This document shows positions 1-4,909 of a stretch of DNA of 12,949 bases, piece after piece. The notes below the pieces were generated by a model. It had not been told where the DNA came from. It saw only the letters and a list, made by a program, of their open reading frames with translations, and searched no databases. Position 1 is the first letter of the stretch. Each line of letters starts with the position of its first letter. This stretch comes from DASTSN01 sp035760665. Its GTDB lineage: Bacteria; Bacteroidota; Bacteroidia; Chitinophagales; Chitinophagaceae. The stretch covers positions 1 to 12,949 of the forward strand of contig DASTSN010000063.1 in assembly GCA_035760665.1 (NCBI GenBank), in the 5' to 3' direction. The translations under genes were made by a program, and so were the position numbers.

Positions 1-252
1 CATCTTGTGTTTTAAGACAGCCATCTTGTGTCTTAAGATGGTCATCTTGTGTCTTAAAACGGTCATCTTGTGTCTTAAGATGGCCATCTTGAGTTTTAAA
101 ATGGTCATCTTGTGTTTTAAGACGGCCATCTTGTGTCTTAAGATGGTCATCTTGTGTCTTAAGACGGCCATCTTGTGTCTTAAGATAGCCATCTTGTGTC
201 TTAAGATGGTCATTTTGTGTCTTAAGACGATCGTTTTGTGTTTTAAAATTGC
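1..252. repeat. 21-bp tandem repeat array (12 units, continues beyond left edge)
   Basis: Twelve consecutive 21-bp units start at positions 1, 22, 43, 64 and so on to 232, with the last two degenerating. The core is CATCTTGTGTCTTAAGATG followed by a variable GT or GC pair. Each unit can form a 6-bp stem (CATCTT with AAGATG, 7-nt loop), and unit junctions form the mirror palindrome AAGATGGCCATCTT or AAGATGGTCATCTT. Because 21 is a multiple of three and stops are rare, two forward and two reverse frames stay open. One forward frame reads ILCLKMV heptads from a TTG with no convincing start context. One reverse frame reads HLKTQDD heptads but has a TAA just upstream (near 275) and no ATG. I regard it as a minisatellite-like repeat, possibly a decayed or left-extending heptad-repeat gene. 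Confidence 0.9.
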
Positions 253-512
253 TTGTTTTCAGCTGTTTTTTCTGGCTGGTTTATTCAATGTAGCTGTTTT
301 GTTATTTATAAGTACCTGGTTTCCACTAGTATGATTCCCAGGCACGCCTGCAGGAGCGGTTTCATAGCAGGGCAGGAGCTTATTGTATAACCGATGCTGC
401 TGTATTTACTTGCAGGCTTGCTGCTGCTGCAACAAAATATTTTTATACCATACTATTCCAGCAGCGCAATAGGCAGCCGAATGCTGATAACAGGGGCAAT
501 GAAAGGGACCGC
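253..512. other. Intergenic stretch, no supported feature
   Basis: This 260-bp stretch separates the tandem array from the gene remnant at 513. The first part still resembles the array weakly (TTGTTTTCAGCTGTTTTT). No convincing open frame, tRNA-like fold or strong terminator was seen in it. Confidence 0.6.
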
Positions 513-839
513 CTATTGACCCAACCTGAATGTAAAGATTGCTGCCGGGTAATAATTGTTACTGATTTGCTTTTGCAGCAGCTTCATCGATTTCTCCATT
601 TTTACGGCGAGGGAAAGATTTCCGGCTTTGTTTTTATGGGACTTAGCCGAGGATAAGAAAACTGCCCCCGTAACCATTGCCGCTCCACCACCGGCAACCA
701 TAATGGTGCCAACTGTTCTGCTGTCGTAGAAACTTTGATCAGAACTGAGCATGATCAGTCCGCCCATCAACAGGGCTGCCCCGCCGCCGGCTAAAATCCA
801 GCCGGTGGTTTTCTGGTTTTTGCTGTCAAATCCATTTAG
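513..839 (-). pseudogene. 5'-truncated gene for a glycine-rich two-helix protein of a Bacteroidota family
   Basis: The reverse-strand frame ends at a TAG (513-515) and is open upstream to about 908, but sequence of its own ends near 839. The remaining ~105 residues contain SKNQKTTGWILAGGGAALL, a second glycine-rich helix (TIMVAGGGAAMVTGAVFL), a basic SSAKSHKNKAG segment and a C-terminal AAIFTFRLG. This order matches, from memory, a common small Bacteroidota family (signal peptide, Tyr/Lys-rich linker, KNQKT-helix, second helix, SxxxK basic patch, short beta tail) of unknown function. Here the signal peptide and linker are absent: upstream of Asn-Gly-Phe-Asp the frame runs into the palindromic repeat starting at about 840 and meets a TGA near 909. 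No ATG precedes the conserved part; one TTG and one ATG lie inside the first helix. Most likely a remnant broken by the repeat. Confidence 0.7.
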
Positions 840-1042
840 CGCTGCGCTCCTCAGACAGCATTTTCGCTGATCACTCCGCTCGCTTTGCTTTATGACGAAA
901 CCTTTTCAAGGCCAATAAGAAAACATAAGCATAAATAAATACTAAAAACGATTCTGAAGATCATTAGCATTCCTGCCGCTATTCACTACAGTAGCACAAA
1001 AGCTTCATCAAGGCGCTCCGAAATCGGTCGTACATCGATTTG
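840..1042. repeat. Composite palindromic repeat, copy 1 (half copy)
   Basis: This copy begins in the loop of the large palindrome seen complete in the other two copies. It keeps only the right arm: the loop part CGCTCCTCAGACAG, then CATTTTCGC (859-867) and GAAACCTTTTC (897-907). It continues through the AT-rich spacer with the shared segments ACGATTCTG, TAGCATT and CATCAAGGC. It ends with the AAATCG...CGATTT stem (1021-1041). The left arm is missing and the remnant of the 513-839 gene sits in its place. The 13-bp stem that closes the other copies is also absent: the sequence passes directly into the T-rich hairpin of copy 2. Confidence 0.85.
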
Positions 1043-1049
1043 TGTTGCC

Positions 1050-1398
1050 TTTCTTTTCTTTTTCTTGAAAAAAGAAAAGAAACAAAAGAAAATTCAAGGC
1101 TGTGAAAAGGTTTCTGCAAAGACTACGGCTCGCTGCGTGGCGAAAATGAACTCGTCGCTACGCTCCTCAGACAGCATTTTCGCTAATCACTCCGCTCGCC
1201 TTGTTTTGCAACGAAACCTTTTCAAGGCCGTTAGGAAAACTTCAAAAGGAATTAAAACGATTCTGCCGATCAATAGCATTAATACAGTTATTCATTACAC
1301 CAGCACAACAGCTACATCAAGGCTTCCGAAATCGGTCGTACATCGATTTCGGGCTCCTTTTCTTTGCTCCTTTCTTTTGGAGATGCAAAAGAAAGGAG
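1050..1398. repeat. Composite palindromic repeat, copy 2
   Basis: Order of parts: (a) an 11-bp hairpin CTTTTCTTTTT / AAAAAGAAAAG (1053-1063 with 1069-1079); (b) a 120-bp imperfect palindrome (1104-1223) with outer arms GAAAAGGTTTC / GAAACCTTTTC, inner arms GCGAAAATG (1140-1148) / CATTTTCGC (1175-1183) and a 26-nt loop; (c) an AT-rich spacer of about 100 bp; (d) a 9-bp stem CCGAAATCG / CGATTTCGG (1326-1334 with 1344-1352); (e) a 13-bp stem CTCCTTTCTTTTG / CAAAAGAAAGGAG (1367-1379 with 1386-1398). The open frames crossing this copy are translations of the repeat (FFFLKK-like and KKIQG-like strings) and do not look like genes. I see no transposase and no clear target-site duplication. Confidence 0.9.
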
Positions 1399-1426
1399 GG
1401 AAAAACTTTCCTGTAAAATCAGTCAT

Positions 1427-1464
1427 TTCCTTTCTTTTCTTTTTCTTGAAACAAAGAAAGGAGG
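1427..1464. repeat. Extra T-rich/A-rich repeat fragment between copies 2 and 3
   Basis: A run CCTTTCTTTTCTTTTTCTTG followed by AAACAAAGAAAGGAGGG resembles the opening hairpin of the composite repeat fused to the right half of its closing 13-bp stem. It accounts for part of the extra length between copies 2 and 3 compared with copies 1 and 2. It is probably a recombined fragment of the same repeat family. Confidence 0.55.
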
Positions 1465-1496
1465 GAAAGCCCCCCCTGGTGGTAAAGCATATCATT

Positions 1497-1845
1497 CTTT
1501 TCTTTTTCTTGAAAAAAAGAAAAGAAGCAAAAGAAAATTCAAGGCATTGAAAAGGTTTCTGCAAAGACTACGGCTCGCTGCGTGGCGAAAATGAACTCGT
1601 CGCTTCGCTCCTCAGACAGCATTTTCGCTAATCACTCCGCTCGCCTTGTTTTGCGACGAAACCTTTTCAATGCCATTAAGAAATTCCACAAAAGAAAATA
1701 AAAAGATTCCAAAGTTCAGTAGCATTCCCAAAGCATTTCACTACAGTAGCACTTAAGCCACATCAAGGCGATCCGAAATCGGGCGTACATCGATTTCGGG
1801 CTCCTTTTCTTTGCTCCTTTCTTTTGGAGATGCAAAAGAAAGGAG
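1497..1845. repeat. Composite palindromic repeat, copy 3
   Basis: Same order of parts as copy 2: a CTTTTCTTTTT/AAAAAGAAAAG-type hairpin (1497-1524), a large imperfect palindrome (1543-1674), an AT-rich spacer, a 9-bp stem (1773-1781 with 1791-1799) and a 13-bp stem (1814-1826 with 1833-1845). The outer arms here pair perfectly over 17 bp: GGCATTGAAAAGGTTTC (1543-1559) with its complement (1658-1674). The inner arms GCGAAAATG (1585-1593) and CATTTTCGC (1620-1628) again enclose a 26-nt loop. The palindromes of copies 2 and 3 are offset by 445 bp. The AT-rich spacer differs most between copies, whereas the stems are the most conserved parts. Confidence 0.9.
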
Positions 1846-1878
1846 GGAGAGAAAGCGAACGGTAACAAGAAAAAAGTA

Positions 1879-1919
1879 ATCTTTTAGAGAAGCAAAAGAA
1901 AGAAGGGAGAGCAAAAGAT
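1879..1919. repeat. Degenerate fragment of the closing hairpin of the repeat
   Basis: The segment CTTTTAGAGAAGCAAAAGAA resembles the 13-bp closing stem of the composite repeat with substitutions. It can still pair CTTTT (1881-1885) with AAAAG (1894-1898). A second half, AAAAGAT (1913-1919), matches ATCTTTT at 1879-1885. It marks the right limit of repeat-derived sequence. Confidence 0.45.
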
Positions 1920-1920
1920 T

Positions 1921-1946
1921 CGGTGGAAACAACCCACCGTCTTTTT
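1921..1946 (+). terminator. Likely rho-independent terminator
   Basis: CGGTGG (1921-1926) pairs with CCACCG (1934-1939) around a 7-nt loop, followed by TCTTTTT on the forward strand. It lies between the repeat zone and the signalling operon and would stop readthrough from the left. No forward gene lies immediately upstream, so the transcript it would end is unclear. Confidence 0.5.
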
Positions 1947-1955
1947 CCCGGTAAA

Positions 1956-1977
1956 AAAAGGGTGATAATACCCTTTT
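1956..1977. other. Perfect 8-bp inverted repeat upstream of the signalling operon
   Basis: AAAAGGGT (1956-1963) pairs with ACCCTTTT (1970-1977) around GATAAT. It ends 43 bp before the start codon at 2021. It could be a symmetrical terminator acting in either direction or an operator. The stem is A/T-weighted at its base, which fits a bidirectional terminator better. Confidence 0.35.
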
Positions 1978-2020
1978 GTCAGCATCCGGTGCAGGGTACA
2001 TTCGGCAGAACAACATTGGT

Positions 2021-2569
2021 ATGAGTAAAAACAGCGTGATTGTGGTGCTGGTGCTGGCGCTGGCCGCCTGCATTGTGATTATTTTTTCACTCACTCAGCA
2101 AGCAACTGCTCCTGCCACGGCACAGGCGGGAACGACAATATCGTTTACACCCCTGGAGCCGGTGAATGATTCCACCGCCAAAGCCTGGATTGGTAACTTT
2201 CGCCAAAACCCTTCCATCAATACTGCCTGGGGCGTGTATTACGATTCGGCAGCATTGGCCAGCTATCTTACCAGGGCTTATACCAGCATCATTCATTCGG
2301 TTAACGGGGATACCATCCGCAACACCCGCTGGGTGCTGGGTTTTTATTACACGCAAACACCGGATGCGCAGGCAGGCGGTAAACCAAGGCCCGGCCTGGT
2401 AATAGTGCCTACCTTAGTAGATACTACCAACGGGCAATCGCTGGTGATTGATTATTACAACAATAAAACCGGCGCATACGACTGGCAAAAAGGGGCATTG
2501 CCAGCGCAGCCGCTTACAACGACCTGCGATACCTGCAAAGCTTTCGATGCAGGCCATTTGTGGCCATAA
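2021..2569 (+). CDS. Membrane-anchored protein of unknown function
   Basis: 182 residues. I do not recognise a family. Residues 5-25 are strongly hydrophobic (VIVVLVLALAACIVIIF) after a short MSKN head, so this is a single N-terminal anchor or uncleaved signal. LAAC (14-17) resembles a lipobox, but hydrophobic residues continue after the Cys, which argues against a lipoprotein. The rest is soluble, rich in Thr, Asn, Tyr and Ala, probably facing the periplasm. A TCDTCKAFDAGHLWP tail carries a CxxC pair (cytochrome c CxxCH and thioredoxin WCxxC motifs are not matched). ATG at 2021 was chosen because it sits just before the hydrophobic segment; the open frame upstream begins in terminator-like sequence. 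Its stop lies inside the next gene, which suggests co-transcription and possibly translational coupling with the seven-helix protein, kinase and regulator. Confidence 0.75.
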   Translation: MSKNSVIVVLVLALAACIVIIFSLTQQATAPATAQAGTTISFTPLEPVNDSTAKAWIGNFRQNPSINTAWGVYYDSAALASYLTRAYTSIIHSVNGDTIRNTRWVLGFYYTQTPDAQAGGKPRPGLVIVPTLVDTTNGQSLVIDYYNNKTGAYDWQKGALPAQPLTTTCDTCKAFDAGHLWP

Positions 2570-3239
2570 ATGCAGTATATTGGCAGCTGTGAATTTTCCC
2601 TCATCGCTTTTAATTGAGCTGGCTTGCCTGGTGGCTGCCGTGCTGTGGACAGGCAAGGAAAAGGCCTGGCCGTGGAAGGGCTTTGTGCCGTTTATGTTAT
2701 TCATCTGCCTGGTGGAGGGTGCGGGCTGGATCATGTCGGTGCTCAGGATTTTCAATCACTGGGTGTATAACATTGAGCTGCCGGTGGAGTTTTTTTTTAC
2801 CGGGGCAGTGCTGTATTCCTTTCTTTCCGCACAGCGGCGGGTAAAAGGCTGGTGGCTGGCGGCGGCAGCCTTGTTTAGCATTGTATTTGTGGCGGAATTG
2901 CTGCATAACCGGTTTGTAGCGTATACTGATATGGCAGATGAACTGGCGGCGATCCTCTTCATCCTGGCTTCGGGTGTGTATTTTTATTTCCTGCTGCGGT
3001 CGCCGGACTATGTTGACCTGAAAACGTCCCCGGCTTTCTGGATTGTAGCCGGTATCTTCCTGTTTTATTTTGGCGCTACGGCGGTCACGGTATTTTTTGA
3101 CCAGCTCATGTCCATCAACCTGCTGCAGGGCATTCCGCTGCGGTATCTTATATTTACCGTGCTCAATGCCATCCTGTATGGCTGCTGGGCGTATGGACTG
3201 CGATGCCGCTATTTGCAACAAATATCATTCTCCAGGTAG
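2547..3239 (+). CDS. Seven-transmembrane protein, probable partner of the downstream kinase
   Basis: 230 residues from the ATG at 2547. Seven hydrophobic segments can be read at about 17-35, 44-66, 75-95, 103-122, 133-150, 160-183 and 198-217, with short loops and no large soluble domain. Many Trp, Phe and Tyr residues and a Glu in the second helix (CLVEGAGW) are visible. I recognise no named family. The start is uncertain: 2547 overlaps the preceding gene by 23 bp, while a TTG at 2580 would start outside it. The 3' end overlaps the kinase gene by 37 bp. Since that kinase has one helix and no sensor domain, the inference is that this protein senses the signal or membrane state and controls the kinase. 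Alternatives are a transporter-like or enzyme-like membrane protein. Confidence 0.8.
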   Translation: MQAICGHKCSILAAVNFPSSLLIELACLVAAVLWTGKEKAWPWKGFVPFMLFICLVEGAGWIMSVLRIFNHWVYNIELPVEFFFTGAVLYSFLSAQRRVKGWWLAAAALFSIVFVAELLHNRFVAYTDMADELAAILFILASGVYFYFLLRSPDYVDLKTSPAFWIVAGIFLFYFGATAVTVFFDQLMSINLLQGIPLRYLIFTVLNAILYGCWAYGLRCRYLQQISFSR

Positions 3240-3997
3240 TCATCACTACCGTTGTGTTTTTGGTGGCGGCGGTTTTCCTGCTGTGGTATGTATACCTGTA
3301 CAACCAGCGCAAGAAAAAGCACGAGGAGGAAAAGCGGCGCATGGAGCAGCAGTTTAAAGAAGTGCTGGCGCATGCCAGCGTGGAGGTGCAGGAGCAAACA
3401 CTGAAAACCATTGCAGCCGATATCCACGACAATATCGGCCAGTTACTCAGCCTTACGAAAATTACCTTATCCACGGTGAATGCCGGAGTTGATCCGGAAA
3501 AAGCCACCCGGAAGGTGGAAGATGCGGTGCGGCTGCTGGAGCAGTCGATGCGGGAACTGCGCCAGCTGGCTGCTGTGCTGCATGCCGAAAACCTGCTGGC
3601 AGAAGGGCTGCCGGCTGCCATAGCCAGGCAACTGGAACGGATTAACCGCAGCGATCACTGTACAGCTACGCTGCATTGCAGTGGTGAAGAGCAAAGACCG
3701 GCGAACCCGCAGCGTGAACTGATTGCTTTCCGCATCGTGCAGGAACTGCTGGGCAACAGCCTGAAGCATGCTGCAGCATCCGCCATTGATGTTTTTGTGC
3801 AGTACAGCGATGCCGGTATTGAAATAACGGTTGCGGATAATGGCAAAGGATTTGATCCCGGCCTGGCAAAACAACAACGCAACGGCATGGGGCTGCATAA
3901 TTTTGAAGAACGTGCCCGTGTAATTGGCGCCCGCTTCCGGCTGTCATCCGCACCGGGGCAGGGCACCAAAGCCTGGCTGCTGTTGCCGTATGGATAA
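3203..3997 (+). CDS. HisKA_3-type sensor histidine kinase with one membrane helix
   Basis: 264 residues. A single helix (about 8-32) is followed by a basic, charged coiled-coil linker (34-65), then the dimerisation/phosphoacceptor domain with TIAADIHDNIGQLLSLTKI, where His75 is the predicted phosphorylation site. The HATPase domain shows an N box (ELLGNSLKHA), a G1 box (DNGKGFD), a G2 box (NGMGLHNFEERA) and a final GTKAWLLLP strand. This is the NarX/DesK-like architecture that pairs with LuxR-type regulators. No PAS, GAF, HAMP or periplasmic domain is present, so input must come through the helix or a partner, most obviously the overlapping seven-helix protein. ATG at 3203 puts the helix right at the N-terminus. 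The regulator gene starts 23 bp after its stop, and the shared strand and overlaps indicate one operon. Confidence 0.93.
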   Translation: MPLFATNIILQVVITTVVFLVAAVFLLWYVYLYNQRKKKHEEEKRRMEQQFKEVLAHASVEVQEQTLKTIAADIHDNIGQLLSLTKITLSTVNAGVDPEKATRKVEDAVRLLEQSMRELRQLAAVLHAENLLAEGLPAAIARQLERINRSDHCTATLHCSGEEQRPANPQRELIAFRIVQELLGNSLKHAAASAIDVFVQYSDAGIEITVADNGKGFDPGLAKQQRNGMGLHNFEERARVIGARFRLSSAPGQGTKAWLLLPYG

Positions 3998-4020
3998 CAG
4001 CTGTTGACAAACTCAATCGT

Positions 4021-4686
4021 ATGAATGCTGCCGATACTATAACTATTGCCATTGTAGATGATCATACCTTGTTCCGCGACGGGCTGGCAAACCTGCTGAG
4101 CGAATTTTCCCACATCCAGGTGCTTTTTAAGGCGCATAACGGGGAAGACTTGCAGAAGCAGCTGGCCCTGCACCCGCTGCCGGATGTCACCCTGCTGGAT
4201 GTGAATATGCCCGGCATGGATGGCTTTGCAACACTCAGCTGGCTGACGGAACATCACCCCGCTGCCCGTGTGCTGGCGCTGAGTATGTTTGAGGATGATA
4301 TGAGCATCATCCGCATGCTGCGCAAGGGGGCAGGCGGCTACGTGATGAAAGAATGCAAGGCGGCCGAACTGGTAACGGCGATTGAGGCCGTACACCGCCA
4401 GGGGTATTATATTAACGAGCTGGTGACCGGCAAGCTGATGCGAGCCCTGCGGGAAACTGATAAGCCGGACAGCAAAACCAACCCGCTGGCCTTGCTGAGT
4501 GACCGGGAACTGGAGTTTATCAACTGGTGCTGCACTGAGCTGACCTATAAAGAAATTGCGGTGGAAATGAATGCCAGTCCCCGCACCATTGACGGCTACC
4601 GTGAAGACGTATTTGAAAAGCTGGGACTAAAATCACGCACGGGGCTGGTAATATTTGCCGTGAAGAACAGGATTTACAAAGGGTAG
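4021..4686 (+). CDS. NarL/FixJ-family response regulator (REC-LuxR HTH)
   Basis: 221 residues. The N-terminal receiver domain has the acidic pair Asp13-Asp14, the phosphoacceptor Asp60 in LLDVNMPGMDG, the switch Ser88 (LALSMFED) and Lys110 (GYVMKE). After a linker (about 140-156), a LuxR-type helix-turn-helix follows, beginning LLSDRELEFINWCC and continuing through TYKEIAVEMNASPRTIDGYR and the KLGLKSRTGL recognition-helix region. It is a DNA-binding transcription regulator, predicted to be phosphorylated by the kinase encoded just upstream, and its length is normal for the family. The second HisKA_3 kinase downstream is also of the type that uses NarL-like partners and could feed into it. The targets cannot be read from the sequence; no obvious dyad operator was found near the operon apart from the 1956-1977 inverted repeat. 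Confidence 0.95.
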   Translation: MNAADTITIAIVDDHTLFRDGLANLLSEFSHIQVLFKAHNGEDLQKQLALHPLPDVTLLDVNMPGMDGFATLSWLTEHHPAARVLALSMFEDDMSIIRMLRKGAGGYVMKECKAAELVTAIEAVHRQGYYINELVTGKLMRALRETDKPDSKTNPLALLSDRELEFINWCCTELTYKEIAVEMNASPRTIDGYREDVFEKLGLKSRTGLVIFAVKNRIYKG

Positions 4687-4797
4687 GGGGCTGCACCGGC
4701 ATGCTTACCGGGTATTTCATTTGATCCGTTCCCTGATGTTCCTGCCGGCAGCTAAGATAGTTTTCCGGCAATGCTACTCCCCGTATCCTAATAAATG

Positions 4798-4821
4798 CCG
4801 GGGCGCCGGCTTTCTCCCCGG
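4798..4821. other. Weak GC-rich inverted repeat after the response regulator gene
   Basis: CCGGGG (4798-4803) can pair with CCCCGG (4816-4821) around a 12-nt loop, about 110 bp after the regulator's stop. No T run follows, so a rho-independent terminator is doubtful. It may be a processing or attenuation structure, or chance in GC-rich sequence. Confidence 0.2.
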
Positions 4822-4843
4822 ACTAGGTATTTATTTACCGGGC

Positions 4844-4874
4844 TTGGTTTACAATCTTTTTCATGATAATTTTA
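4844..4874 (+). promoter_or_regulatory. Candidate Bacteroidota-type promoter for the PAS-GAF-PAS kinase
   Basis: TAATTTTA (4867-4874) differs from the Bacteroidota -7 pattern TAnnTTTG only at the last base. A TTG (4844-4846) lies 20 bp upstream, as expected for the -33 element. It would give a leader of roughly 30 nt before the ATG at 4910. AT-rich sequence makes chance matches likely. Confidence 0.35.
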
Positions 4875-4909
4875 ATACAAGCCTGAAATAGCGATTAAAC
4901 GTTATCGGT

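Noticed and set aside
1..252. CRISPR array
   Set aside because: Units follow each other directly without unique spacers, and no cas genes are present.
5..334. Forward open frame of 109 codons with ILCLKMV heptads
   Set aside because: It starts at a TTG at the window edge, is a direct readout of the 21-bp array, has Cys-rich hydrophobic repeats with no known counterpart, and other frames of the array are equally open.
1065..1550. Forward open frame of 161 codons, plus overlapping frames on both strands between 1201 and 1594
   Set aside because: They translate the palindromic composite repeat; composition is extreme (Phe/Lys runs from the T-rich and A-rich arms) and frames are not conserved between the copies.
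840..1850. Insertion sequence with transposase
   Set aside because: No transposase-like frame and no clear terminal repeats with target-site duplications; only non-coding repeat structure is visible.
1753..2094. Reverse-strand open frame of 113 codons
   Set aside because: It spans repeat-derived sequence, two hairpins and the start of the forward membrane protein gene; no domain or start context supports it.
2697..3221. Long reverse-strand open frame of 174 codons opposite the seven-helix gene
   Set aside because: It is antisense to a well-supported membrane protein gene; composition (Gln, Arg, His-rich) is typical of a shadow frame.
3655..4395. Reverse-strand open frame of 246 codons opposite the kinase and regulator genes
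   Set aside because: It overlaps two genes with clear catalytic motifs on the other strand; no recognisable domain.
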